Origin: Paenibacillus naphthalenovorans | GTDB taxonomy: Bacteria; Bacillota; Bacilli; Paenibacillales; NBRC-103111 | Reading direction: 5' to 3' | NCBI RefSeq assembly: GCF_900099895.1 | Contig: NZ_FNDY01000011.1 | Coordinates: 1 to 64,000, forward strand | DNA length: 64,000 nt | Part shown: positions 1-6,988 of the stretch, one piece after another | How positions within the stretch are numbered: position 1 is the first letter of the stretch | How the letters are laid out: every line of letters starts with the position of its first letter | Position numbers and translations under genes: made by a program | Notes under the pieces: model-generated | Database searches by the model: none | What the model was told of the DNA's origin: nothing | What the model saw: only the letters and a program-made list of their open reading frames with translations

Positions 1-78
1 TACCGATTTTCCATATTTCCCTTGCAGATAAATTCGACAGTAATGGTGAGAAATCCTTGTTGATTAAGAATTTTTGGT

Positions 79-669
79 TTATTCAGCAAGCCCTACATAA
101 GCGAATGTAAACCGGTCAAGCAACCGCAAGAGCATTCTTCGATCCTCCATCATCCGGCCTTGGGTAGGATCATCCACCTCCCACCCTCCAACCTGTCGCA
201 CGCATGCCGTGCGATAAAATCGCGGCTGCACCATCGGATCGTAAGCGGCAAAATCATAGCGGTCCCGAAACGGACGGTGGCGAACCAGTTTATGGTAATA
301 GTCCACACCGCCGATTTGATGCCAATGGATGGTATTGGCATAGGCCAAGGCTACCGAGTCCGGCTCCTTCTCCATCCGGTGAATAAGGCGTTCGAGCGTA
401 TCGGGAGCGATCCAGTCGTCTCCGTCAACCTGAATGAAATATTTCGTATTCACCATAGACAACGCCTGGTTCAAAATGTGGCCTATTCCCCGATTTACTT
501 TGTATTGAACAAGTTTGGCCCGGGGTGTGGTCAAAAGGGATTTTACCAATTCGGGCGTCCGGTCCGTCGAAGCATCGTCGATGACGAGCAAGCGCCATTG
601 GGTATACGATTGCTGATAAATGGAAAGAAGCGTTTGTTGAATAAAGCTGGCTTTATTGAATGTCGGCAC
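79..669 (-). CDS. GT2 glycosyltransferase, probably disrupted at both ends
   Basis: Family 2 glycosyltransferase (GT-A fold) of the surface-glycan type, close in design to the gene just upstream. Visible motifs are VIDDAST near residues 29-35, the nucleotide-sugar/metal motif VDGDD at 81-85, and MEDRR at 174-178, which matches LEDKR of its neighbour. The GTG start at 669 is only the first standard start codon: it would cut the first beta strand, whose codons (V-T-I-I-V) lie in frame just upstream at 681-667. An ATG at 700-698 overlaps the upstream stop as ATGA but is out of frame by one base. At the 3' end the frame stops after FAYVGLAE, while the paralogue continues with an LYNCRRHNNNQ segment. 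I infer a pseudogene, or a gene hit by indels or sequence errors; the GT2 assignment itself is secure. Confidence 0.7.
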   Translation of the reverse strand: MPTFNKASFIQQTLLSIYQQSYTQWRLLVIDDASTDRTPELVKSLLTTPRAKLVQYKVNRGIGHILNQALSMVNTKYFIQVDGDDWIAPDTLERLIHRMEKEPDSVALAYANTIHWHQIGGVDYYHKLVRHRPFRDRYDFAAYDPMVQPRFYRTACVRQVGGWEVDDPTQGRMMEDRRMLLRLLDRFTFAYVGLAE

Positions 670-699
670 GATGATCGTTACCAGATCGTTAATAGGTCA

Positions 700-1698
700 T
701 CACGTCCCCGGACCGGTTCCCGGACCCGTTCCCGGTCCCGTGTTGGGGGCTGTCCCTGGACCGGTGTTGGGGCCTGTGCCGAAACCGGTATTTGGTTTTG
801 TACTGGCGGTGGCGGATGTGGGATGAGTTGATTGATTTTGGACCTGGAGAACCGGACTGGGGAGTACGTTGGCTGCAGTTTTTTTCACAGGTGATTTTGT
901 TTTCTTAGGAATTGTTTCTTGTTCAATGAGTCGATCCAACTTTGTCCATCCTGCCCCGTAAGTTAAAAAAACGGGTTTATACCGGCTTCCCCACCTGCGT
1001 AAAGCATCATTTACGGCCCATTTTGTCATTTCCGAATAGACCGCAGTCTGATTCGTCTGGTTATTGTTGTGCCGGCGGCAATTGTACAGCATGTGATCGA
1101 CCCAGTGAAAACGGAAATGCTCAATCAGCCGGTACAATACACGCTTGTCCTCCAAATGTCTGCCTTCATAAGGATCATCCGTCGGCCAGCCGCCGATATG
1201 CCGCAAGCACGAGGTGCGATAAAACCGCGGCCATAAAGAAAGGTTGGCCAGCAAAAAATCATATCGGTCCTGAAACGACCTGCCCTTCATTACGTCATTG
1301 GCTATGCGATTTCCGTACGCATCCTCAAATACGATGTTGATATTGCCGCTTACGACGGCCACATCAGCAGGTTGTTTTTCCGCTTCTCTCACCAGCACTT
1401 CGAGCGTATGCGGATAGAACCAATCGTCACTGTCCAATTGGACGGTATACGGTGTATCCACTAATTTCAGGCCTTCATTCAGGCTTTTGGATTGACCGAG
1501 ATTTCTGGGGTTGCGTATTAAGGTTATGCGCTTATCTGTTACATAGGATTGAATTTGGGAGAAATATTCCTGCGTCGAACCATCGTCTATCAAAATGAGC
1601 TTCCAGTTCTCATACGTCTGCATCAATACGCTTTCGACAGCTTCCTTCAAATATTTTCCCGGATTGTAGAATGGAATCAATACCGTAACTTTACTCAT
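700..1698 (-). CDS. GT2 glycosyltransferase with Gly/Pro/Thr repeat tail
   Basis: Family 2 glycosyltransferase of 332 residues, predicted cytoplasmic. The catalytic domain covers residues 1-235: VTVLIPFYNP at the N terminus, LIDDGST at 36-42, LDSDD (metal/sugar-nucleotide motif) at 88-92 and LEDKR at 182-186, which probably holds the catalytic base. After residue 260 the protein changes to a Lys/Pro-rich linker and ends in about 30 residues of GTGP/NTGPGT repeats. A good AAGGAGG precedes the ATG. It is the fourth gene of a minus-strand operon with GT4, pyruvyl transferase and another GT2, so it probably builds a cell-surface or spore-surface glycan; the acceptor is unknown. The stop is TGATGA and directly abuts the damaged next glycosyltransferase. 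Confidence 0.88.
   Translation of the reverse strand: MSKVTVLIPFYNPGKYLKEAVESVLMQTYENWKLILIDDGSTQEYFSQIQSYVTDKRITLIRNPRNLGQSKSLNEGLKLVDTPYTVQLDSDDWFYPHTLEVLVREAEKQPADVAVVSGNINIVFEDAYGNRIANDVMKGRSFQDRYDFLLANLSLWPRFYRTSCLRHIGGWPTDDPYEGRHLEDKRVLYRLIEHFRFHWVDHMLYNCRRHNNNQTNQTAVYSEMTKWAVNDALRRWGSRYKPVFLTYGAGWTKLDRLIEQETIPKKTKSPVKKTAANVLPSPVLQVQNQSTHPTSATASTKPNTGFGTGPNTGPGTAPNTGPGTGPGTGPGT
703..798 (-). repeat. Short tandem repeats encoding a GPGT/NTGP tail
   Basis: About 96 bases of degenerate 12-18 base repeats made of GGACCGGG/ACGGG-type units, all inside the C-terminal codons of the glycosyltransferase gene. They encode a period-of-four pattern (G-P-G-T, N-T-G-P), not the Gly-X-Y triplets of collagen-like exosporium proteins. 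Repeats of this kind are prone to slippage, so length may vary between strains. Confidence 0.75.
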
Positions 1699-1739
1699 GA
1701 ATCGGACCTCCTTAAATGTTATAGCTTAAAATGAACCGC

Positions 1740-2747
1740 TTATTGCTGAAAGTCTCTGCATTTGTACATAAAATCAAACCAGTGCGAAGCTATAATTTTG
1801 GGATTGGACTTCCGGCTTTCCGCAATAGCGTCTTTAACCAGCTTTTTATAGCGGCGGGAGTCGTGCAATACCTCTTCCAAAGCGGCCGCAAAGCGCTCCA
1901 GCGACTCCTGCGTCCACACAACCCACTCCGGTTCGACCGGTTCCCATTTCATATGTTTCAATAAAATTTGGCTTCCGGCCACCTCCGGCAGCGCACCTAC
2001 ATCGCACCCGATAACGGGTACTCCGCAAGCCATCGCCTCCTTGACGTGCGTTGCGCCGGTCTCCCATTTACTGCCGCATATAAGCAGATGCCATTGACTG
2101 ATCATATCCCTCATCTGGTGGTGAGGAACCTGCTCGTAGATGGTGAGGTTTTTGAGCGGGACCGGCAGCCAAAGATGGCGATACGCCGGGGGTTTGGCAT
2201 GAATCATCTGAAATTGAATATCCGGGAATCTCCGGGCAAGATAGGGAATGACTTCCGCTCCTTTGGTAGACCGGCTCGGGTGGTCATAACCGATCCAGCC
2301 AACAGTGAATTGCCTGTTTTTCTGCCCCGGCTTAAAAAGCTCGTGATCGACCATGGTGGGGATGACCTTGATCAAGTCATCCGGATAATCTGTCCAGCTT
2401 TTCAAAAGCTGATTTTTCTGATATTGCGAATTAACGATAATCGGAACGTGCTGCGTTGCTGTTTTTTGGGGATTGATGTTGGGTCCCAGGCTCCAGTTGC
2501 GGGTCTCCTGCTCCATTTGCCAAGAATTAAAATAATAATGGTTCCACCAGCCGGACTCATTTTTGGGAACGATCCGGAATTTGTCTGAATGATACAGCGG
2601 TTTTTGTCCGGCGAATGGGGAAAATCCGATTTCCAAATCCTCCGGGCACAATTGCGATAACCATTTTGCTCTCATATTTGATGCAAGTGTAGGTCCTGTA
2701 GCAAACGGCAGTTGAAAATAGTCTAAAATAAACCGAAATCTAAACAA
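1740..2747 (-). CDS. GT4 family glycosyltransferase
   Basis: GT-B fold glycosyltransferase of the GT4 (Glycos_transf_1) family, 335 residues. The C-terminal Rossmann half shows TVGWIGYDHP, then an E-x7-E type donor-binding stretch (HVKEAMACGVPVIG) followed by a conserved DVGALPEV. I choose the TTG at 2747: the longer frame starting at 2765 would place AAAGGAGG inside the coding sequence, whereas this motif lies seven bases before the 2747 TTG. No membrane segment is seen. It sits between the pyruvyl transferase and the repeat-tailed GT2, in the same direction and with short gaps, so it is a sugar-transfer step of the same glycan pathway. Sugar and acceptor cannot be read from the sequence. 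Confidence 0.87.
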   Translation of the reverse strand: MFRFRFILDYFQLPFATGPTLASNMRAKWLSQLCPEDLEIGFSPFAGQKPLYHSDKFRIVPKNESGWWNHYYFNSWQMEQETRNWSLGPNINPQKTATQHVPIIVNSQYQKNQLLKSWTDYPDDLIKVIPTMVDHELFKPGQKNRQFTVGWIGYDHPSRSTKGAEVIPYLARRFPDIQFQMIHAKPPAYRHLWLPVPLKNLTIYEQVPHHQMRDMISQWHLLICGSKWETGATHVKEAMACGVPVIGCDVGALPEVAGSQILLKHMKWEPVEPEWVVWTQESLERFAAALEEVLHDSRRYKKLVKDAIAESRKSNPKIIASHWFDFMYKCRDFQQ

Positions 2748-2792
2748 AATACGGCCTCCTTTCAAGCGCTGACTGCCTGCGAAGGTTATTTT

Positions 2793-3563
2793 TTATTCAG
2801 GATAAACCGGAAAATCTTTGAGCGAAAATTTAGCAATTTCGGGAACTTTATGATAGCTGGAAGATGAATATAGTACTTTTTTTCCAAGCATTGCCGCCGC
2901 GATCATAACATGTGCCCTGTCTGTTCTTACAGATTCGTATCGGGCGATGATTCGAAGCCAATCTTCATGATTTTTACAAATAGATCTTCTGGATATATCA
3001 TAATTATTGTTCGGAACTGCTGAACGAGCAGATTCCCCATCGGTGCGATAAGCGACAAGCTCCCCTTTGCCAGGTGCCCGGTATGGAGCAAAATCAAAAA
3101 ATAAGGCACAGTCATACGCAATATCGGCATGACATAAGTCTTTAATCTGACGATACGATTCTTCCTCTCTGGCAAAAACCAGTGCGCGAGTATTCGAAAG
3201 CACACGCTGAACTGTATATAAATCACGATCAAAAGAGGAAGGAAGAACGATGACTTTCTCGAATCTTTTCTCAATTTCGGGCAGAAGCTTTGGCATCGAA
3301 CCATGCGATTTGCACCATCCGCCGCTTCCCGTCATAAGTGCCGTATGCCCCTCGGCTTTTATAAGACCTTCTTTTGTTATTTCCTTGTAACTTACTTGTG
3401 TCAAGAGCTGTCTCGTGCCGGCCCAAATTAAATAATCCCCTATATTTCCGCCGCAAGTAATAAATGTGATATCCTGCGAATCGGCAAGAGCCTGAGTAAG
3501 CTTTGCTCTGCTGGTCTCAAGTCCTTTTTCAAAATTCGAAAAATCTCCTCGATGTTTATTCAA
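2793..3563 (-). CDS. Polysaccharide pyruvyl transferase family protein
   Basis: Member of the polysaccharide pyruvyl transferase family (PF04230; CsaB, EpsO and similar), which adds ketal-linked pyruvate from phosphoenolpyruvate to sugars of surface polymers. About 256 residues. Recognisable features are the N-terminal GGNIGDYLIW glycine-rich strand near residue 40, a MTGSGGWC segment, IVLPSSFDRD, VFAREEESYRQI, and the C-terminal DRAHVMIAAAMLGKKV stretch with its conserved Asp-Arg-x-His. GTG at 3572 is possible, but the TTG at 3563 has better spacing from GAGGAAGG. Pyruvylated cell-wall polymers anchor SLH-domain proteins in Bacillales, or the product may decorate spore glycans. The neighbours are all glycosyltransferases. 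Confidence 0.85.
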   Translation of the reverse strand: MNKHRGDFSNFEKGLETSRAKLTQALADSQDITFITCGGNIGDYLIWAGTRQLLTQVSYKEITKEGLIKAEGHTALMTGSGGWCKSHGSMPKLLPEIEKRFEKVIVLPSSFDRDLYTVQRVLSNTRALVFAREEESYRQIKDLCHADIAYDCALFFDFAPYRAPGKGELVAYRTDGESARSAVPNNNYDISRRSICKNHEDWLRIIARYESVRTDRAHVMIAAAMLGKKVLYSSSSYHKVPEIAKFSLKDFPVYPE

Positions 3564-3581
3564 TGATTCCACCTTCCTCTC

Positions 3582-4301
3582 TTATTTGTTTCCTCTGCCG
3601 GACATTTGGTCTGGGTGCAAGCGGTAATAGTAAAGTACTTCCGGAATATTCTCAATCCTATAGCCCTCTTTCAAGCAACGAAAAATAAAAAAGTAATCAT
3701 GCCCGGTAACCTTGCGCTTGCCCCGAAGTGAACGGAATAGACCGCCTACCCGATCAAAAACCTCTCCTTGAAATAACAAAGTGCCGTAGCAAGCGCCTGA
3801 ACTTCCGTTTTCATAGCTTTGTCTAATTTGATCAAATCCGTATTTAATCCATTTCACCTGAAATTTCGTTTTCGGGTTGCCAGATCGAAATTCCGCGATG
3901 CTGGTTCCTACTAGATTTACCTGTGGATGTTGTCTGAGGAACTCCATTTGTTTACAAATACGATCCGGATGCGACAAATCATCGGCGTCTTGAATTGCAA
4001 TATACTCTCCCCTGGCTAAAAACAAACCTATCGAATTCGCCCCGGCATATCCGGTATTATAAGGTAAATTCAGGATTTGGATTCGATGTTTCGTTGCAAA
4101 CCGTTCCTTAACTTCAGTCGTATTTAACCATGTTTGAATCACGGACTTTGTATTATCGGTTGAACCGTCATTCACGATGACGATTTCAAGATCACGATAA
4201 CTTTGTGACACGATGCTGTTTAAACAATCCAATAGATAAGGGGATGCGTTATAACATGGAATAATGATGCTCACCAGTCCCTTGATTCTTTGAAATAACA
4301 T
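3582..4301 (-). CDS. GT2 glycosyltransferase, first gene of the glycan operon
   Basis: Family 2 glycosyltransferase, 239 residues. It shows VSIIIPCYNAS at the N terminus, IVNDGSTDNT, and QDADD as the metal/nucleotide-sugar motif, followed by HPDRICKQ, which is typical of this family. There is no transmembrane tail, so it is probably a soluble or peripheral enzyme using UDP- or dTDP-sugars. ATG is preceded by GAAAGGAGG at good spacing. It is the most upstream gene of a minus-strand set reaching to base 79, with about 18 bases to the pyruvyl transferase. It is shorter than many GT2 proteins, but the catalytic domain looks complete. Confidence 0.88.
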   Translation of the reverse strand: MLFQRIKGLVSIIIPCYNASPYLLDCLNSIVSQSYRDLEIVIVNDGSTDNTKSVIQTWLNTTEVKERFATKHRIQILNLPYNTGYAGANSIGLFLARGEYIAIQDADDLSHPDRICKQMEFLRQHPQVNLVGTSIAEFRSGNPKTKFQVKWIKYGFDQIRQSYENGSSGACYGTLLFQGEVFDRVGGLFRSLRGKRKVTGHDYFFIFRCLKEGYRIENIPEVLYYYRLHPDQMSGRGNK

Positions 4302-4483
4302 CCCGACCCTCCTTTCAATAATAGCTATTGACTATTACTATATTCACTTCAGTTTTGATATGTATAGACAGATCAATTAGTAATCTATAAAAATGAACTC
4401 TCGCAAATAAATCCCCCCTTCCTTCAGACTTTCCATATATTTCCAGTAATGATAGTTGCCGCGGAGTCGAGAAACTCATATTG

Positions 4484-4517
4484 AAAAAAAAAGACTGTTG
4501 AGCCCTGCTCAACAGTC
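4484..4517 (-). terminator. Rho-independent terminator of the nitroreductase gene
   Basis: Perfect 10-base stem (GACTGTTGAG / CTCAACAGTC at 4493-4502 and 4508-4517) with a 5-base loop. On the minus strand it is followed by nine T residues. It lies just 3' of the nitroreductase gene. Confidence 0.85.
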
Positions 4518-4520
4518 GAA

Positions 4521-4538
4521 CCCGCGTTAACACGCGGG
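4521..4538. other. Second GC-rich hairpin next to the terminator
   Basis: CCCGCGT / ACGCGGG, a 7-base stem with a TAAC loop, only three bases from the terminator stem and between it and the nitroreductase stop codon. There is no T-run of its own, so it may reinforce termination or protect the 3' end of the transcript. Confidence 0.55.
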
Positions 4539-4597
4539 CCGGAGTGAAAATTTGGGATAAATTCGGAAGAGTGCCGAACCGGGGTTGCCTGACCGTC

Positions 4598-5155
4598 TTA
4601 CAACCAGGTAGTTTTGTCTTCGATTGCCGTCCGTTTGGTTTCCGGACTGTCTGCGGCCGGATAGCCCACAAAGACGGAGCCGACAATTTTGCGATTCTCG
4701 GGTGATCCGATCAGCTTATGTAATCGTTCGTCTCTGGCAAGGCCGATTCCTCTTGTCCGCCACACCAGTCCCAGCCCAAGCTCCTGTGCAGCAAGCCACA
4801 TGGAATGAATGGCACATGCAACGGCGTATTCGTTATCCTCCGAGGACGCCTCATCACCAGGAATGATATCCGAGGTGACTACAATGACAAGCGGCGTTGA
4901 TTCCAGCACGGCGATCGATTCCTTGACCAAATGAGGCTTTGTCGGGAATCGTTCTTCCAGAAATTCGCGGGCAATTTGCTCATATCGCGTCTTGGCTTCC
5001 CCACGGATCACATAAAAATGCCACGGCTCGCGCAAACGATCATTGGGCGCCCAAACAGCCGCTTCCAGCAGCCTGGTGATTTTCTCGGTTTCGACTTCTT
5101 TCGGCTCATAGTTTCTTACTGCTCTGCGGCTTTTTAATATGTTCATTACAGACAT
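4598..5155 (-). CDS. Nitroreductase family FMN oxidoreductase
   Basis: Nitroreductase-family flavoprotein, 185 residues, a normal length for the short (YdjA/YdgI-like) subgroup. These homodimers use FMN and NAD(P)H to reduce nitro compounds, quinones or related electrophiles. Visible features: SRRAVRNYEP at 9-18 (phosphate contact of FMN), AAVWAPNDRLREPWHFYV at 32-49, an internal IHSMWLAAQELGLG helix and the C-terminal GYP motif. A GGAG ribosome binding site is nine bases before the ATG. It is a single gene with its own terminator, transcribed toward the glycan operon but separate from it. The true substrate is not evident. Confidence 0.87.
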   Translation of the reverse strand: MSVMNILKSRRAVRNYEPKEVETEKITRLLEAAVWAPNDRLREPWHFYVIRGEAKTRYEQIAREFLEERFPTKPHLVKESIAVLESTPLVIVVTSDIIPGDEASSEDNEYAVACAIHSMWLAAQELGLGLVWRTRGIGLARDERLHKLIGSPENRKIVGSVFVGYPAADSPETKRTAIEDKTTWL

Positions 5156-5230
5156 GTTTCATTTCTCCTTTTTACTAGGGTTCATAGGGTTTAACCGGCA
5201 AATCCGGACTCCTCTAGCGGACGGGCGGAT

Positions 5231-5260
5231 TTGACGAAATAGCCTCCGGTTCGGTACTAT
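5231..5260 (+). promoter_or_regulatory. Candidate sigma-A promoter of the DUF423 gene
   Basis: TTGACG at 5231-5236 and TACTAT at 5255-5260 with an 18-base spacer. It would start transcription only about 14 bases before the ATG, leaving a leader just long enough for TGGAGG. Plausible but tight. Confidence 0.4.
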
Positions 5261-5280
5261 CTTGTATGGAGGCGTTGTTC

Positions 5281-5643
5281 ATGAAGACGTTAATTATGCT
5301 CGGAAGCTTGAATATGTTCATCGCGGTTGCTTTAGGCGCTTTTGGGGCGCATGCCTTAAAGAAAAGGTTGTCCGAAGACATGATGAAGGTGTACCAGACG
5401 GGAATCCAATACCATATCGCCCATGCGCTCGGTCTGCTTTTGCTCGGACCGATCTCGGAAAGCGTAGAGAATTCTTCTCTCGTCATCATGGCCGGTTATG
5501 TCCTGTTCGCCGGGATATTTCTGTTCTCCGGCAGCCTGTATGCTTTAAGTTTATCCGGCGTTAGAAAGCTGGGTGCGATAACACCGCTTGGAGGGCTTGC
5601 CTTCTTGGCGGGTTGGATCATTCTAATGATTGCCGTAGCATAA
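5281..5643 (+). CDS. DUF423 family membrane protein
   Basis: Small integral membrane protein of the DUF423 family (YwdK-like), 120 residues with four hydrophobic segments. The N terminus shows the family hallmark GAFGAHALK in the first loop, then YQTGIQYHIAHALG. The family is widespread and its function is unknown. Start: TGGAGG at 5267-5272 is eight bases before the ATG at 5281, so the longer frame from 5266 is not the likely start. It is a single-gene unit with its own promoter-like sequence and a strong terminator. Confidence 0.88.
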   Translation: MKTLIMLGSLNMFIAVALGAFGAHALKKRLSEDMMKVYQTGIQYHIAHALGLLLLGPISESVENSSLVIMAGYVLFAGIFLFSGSLYALSLSGVRKLGAITPLGGLAFLAGWIILMIAVA

Positions 5644-5677
5644 GTAGCATAAGCATATGCTGCGAAGCGGAAAGCGC

Positions 5678-5705
5678 AAATCCCCGGAGAACCCGGGGGA
5701 TTTTT
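5678..5705 (+). terminator. Rho-independent terminator after the DUF423 gene
   Basis: AAATCCCC (5678-5685) pairs with GGGGATTT (5696-5703) and is followed by T residues on the plus strand, 35 bases after the stop codon. Confidence 0.8.
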
Positions 5706-5722
5706 GCATTTTCCGGAGGGCT

Positions 5723-6010
5723 TCAGGAACTGGACTCCAGCTGCTTGAAAGCCTCGACAAATTCAGAAGGATCTGCTTTGACCATGTAGGAATAAACGCC
5801 CTGCTTAGTATGCAAATACAAAATCCCTTCCGTACCGCCCAACTTTCGATAAGATATATCAAATACTTCATGAATGGGAAATTCCCGATAGTGTGTCACA
5901 ACTTTGTCTTCATACAAATACATCCACCGCTCTTGCGCTTCCGTTATTTGTGAGATGCCTGTCATCTGCCTTTGAACCTTATAATAGAGCTGTTTGGCAA
6001 TCCAGTTCAT
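5723..6010 (-). CDS. Small conserved hypothetical protein
   Basis: 95-residue soluble protein that I do not recognise by name. It is rich in aromatic residues with alternating polar and hydrophobic strands (RWMYLYEDKVVTHYREF, GILYLHTKQGVYSYMV) and a C-terminal amphipathic helix, which suggests a small pleckstrin-homology-like beta barrel as in other short Bacillales proteins; that fold is inference. Two adjacent ATG codons exist. The second (6010) sits five bases from a GGGGGG ribosome binding site and is preferred. It runs toward the DUF423 gene, with the terminator between them. The decayed MerR gene lies immediately upstream. Confidence 0.65.
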   Translation of the reverse strand: MNWIAKQLYYKVQRQMTGISQITEAQERWMYLYEDKVVTHYREFPIHEVFDISYRKLGGTEGILYLHTKQGVYSYMVKADPSEFVEAFKQLESSS

Positions 6011-6043
6011 CATTTCCCCCCTTCGACAGATTGTATTCGGAAT

Positions 6044-6382
6044 CTAAAGTTTACCATACCGCAGTCGAATGTGGTATGCAGTCACTTCATTGGCCAGACG
6101 CATTGCTTCTTCATACTCTTCTTGTGTCATATTTTTAAGCATTTCATTGGATTGGTTTACGGAATCTTCTCCATATTTTTCACGAATTTCTTTACCGTAC
6201 TTTTTTCATTCTCATCGATCATCGATTGTTTGCTGCAATCTGTCAACTTCCGCCTGACCATAGATCCGGTACCCTGATGAGTTGATTCTTGCCGGCTTAA
6301 GGATGCCGATTTCATCATAATAGCGAAGCGCTCTGGTGCTGATCCCTGCCAATTGTCCAAGCTTTTGCACGGTATATTCCAT
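6044..6382 (-). pseudogene. Decayed MerR/TipA-type transcriptional regulator
   Basis: The first 51 codons read as a clean MerR DNA-binding domain (YTVQKLGQLAGISTRALRYY, then DEIGILKPARINSSGYRIYG) after GGGGGTGAACAG-ATG. At EVDRLQQ the frame runs into TIDDR-stop. The following bases, in a second frame (MIDENEK) and then a third (KYGKEIREKYGEDSVNQSNE ... TQEEYEEAMRLA), are the start of the TipAS ligand-binding domain and end at a TAG at 6046-6044. An intact TipA-type protein has about 250 residues; here the dimerisation helix and most of the effector domain are missing and there is at least one further indel. The sequence between the two domains has therefore been deleted and the gene is a pseudogene, although its promoter is still well preserved. 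Confidence 0.85.
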
Positions 6383-6405
6383 CTGTTCACCCCCTGACAT
6401 AAATA

Positions 6406-6436
6406 ACGGTAAACCTTTACGCAGCGTCAAAGTCAA
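6406..6436 (-). promoter_or_regulatory. MerR-type promoter/operator with 19-base spacer
   Basis: On the minus strand, TTGACT (6436-6431) and TACCGT (6411-6406) are 19 bases apart, the unusually long spacing used by MerR-controlled promoters. The spacer contains the imperfect dyad TTGACGC-TGCGTAA. It lies 24 bases before the ATG of the decayed MerR gene, as expected for autoregulation. Confidence 0.6.
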
Positions 6437-6516
6437 CCCTTTTTTTAGATCACAGGCGGACCCGATCACACTTTAGCATAGCATTGCATTAATGTTCTAA
6501 ATAAACCTGCAGCATG

Positions 6517-6550
6517 AATAAAAAACGAGAGCCTATGCTGCGCTCTCGTT
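6517..6550 (-). terminator. Terminator of the small unknown gene
   Basis: AACGAGAG (6524-6531) pairs with CTCTCGTT (6543-6550). On the minus strand it is followed by TTTTTATT. It lies directly 3' of the 6557-6784 gene. Confidence 0.75.
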
Positions 6551-6556
6551 CTTTTC

Positions 6557-6784
6557 TTAGCCCGTAAGCTGTTTTAATTTTACGTTTCTCTCTTCCCGCT
6601 CTTCTTTAGACGCAAGATCATATTTTTTCAGCAGGTGAAATAGTTCGTTTAAGGTTTGCTGCGAATGTTCTCTCAGCAAAAACTGCTGCAGATCCGCAGT
6701 TAAGGATTCGGGTAAAAACTCTTTTTGGCTTTCGAGCTTTTGTGCCACATCTTCATGAGAATGATCAATACTGCATTTTCCCAT
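6557..6784 (-). CDS. Small conserved hypothetical protein
   Basis: 75-residue, charged, probably all-helical protein; not recognised by name. It begins MGKCSIDHSHED and contains the helix stretch FLLREHSQQTLNELFHLLKKYDLAS followed by KEEREERNVKLKQL. The Cys-x3-His-x-His near the N terminus could bind a metal but is too short to judge. GAGAGG is eight bases before the ATG at 6784; the GTG at 6793 overlaps that motif and is less likely. It has its own terminator. I see nothing that assigns a function. Confidence 0.65.
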   Translation of the reverse strand: MGKCSIDHSHEDVAQKLESQKEFLPESLTADLQQFLLREHSQQTLNELFHLLKKYDLASKEEREERNVKLKQLTG

Positions 6785-6807
6785 TGAAATCACCTCTCGT
6801 CATCATT

Positions 6808-6833
6808 AATTTACGGCATAAATTTACGGCATA
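6808..6833. repeat. Perfect 13-base tandem duplication
   Basis: AATTTACGGCATA occurs twice head to tail in the 204-base gap between the small unknown gene and the MFS gene. I see no other structure and no convincing terminator for the MFS gene in this gap. Confidence 0.8.
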
Positions 6834-6988
6834 TGGAAAAAGTCCTTCTGATAAGTAATACTACAGCGATCCTGTCAAGAGCACAATCCCTATTTCCAAG
6901 AGCCGTCATGTGCGGGGATCGCGACCTCTTCACAATGAAGCATAAAGAGCCCCCAATGTTATGTAAGCTTATAGCGACAACCGTTTCA

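Noticed and set aside
669-700. Read-through fusion of the two adjacent in-frame glycosyltransferases
   Set aside because: They share a frame across TGATGA, but two stops in a row make suppression very unlikely, and the ATGA overlap offers a simpler coupled-start explanation.
703-798. CRISPR-like or regulatory direct repeats
   Set aside because: The repeats are short, degenerate, without spacers and wholly inside codons of the glycosyltransferase tail.
160-831. 223-residue open frame on the plus strand
   Set aside because: It is antisense to two glycosyltransferases whose motifs are clear. It has no ribosome binding site, and its C terminus is the mirror of the GPGT repeat codons (GTGSR-type low complexity).
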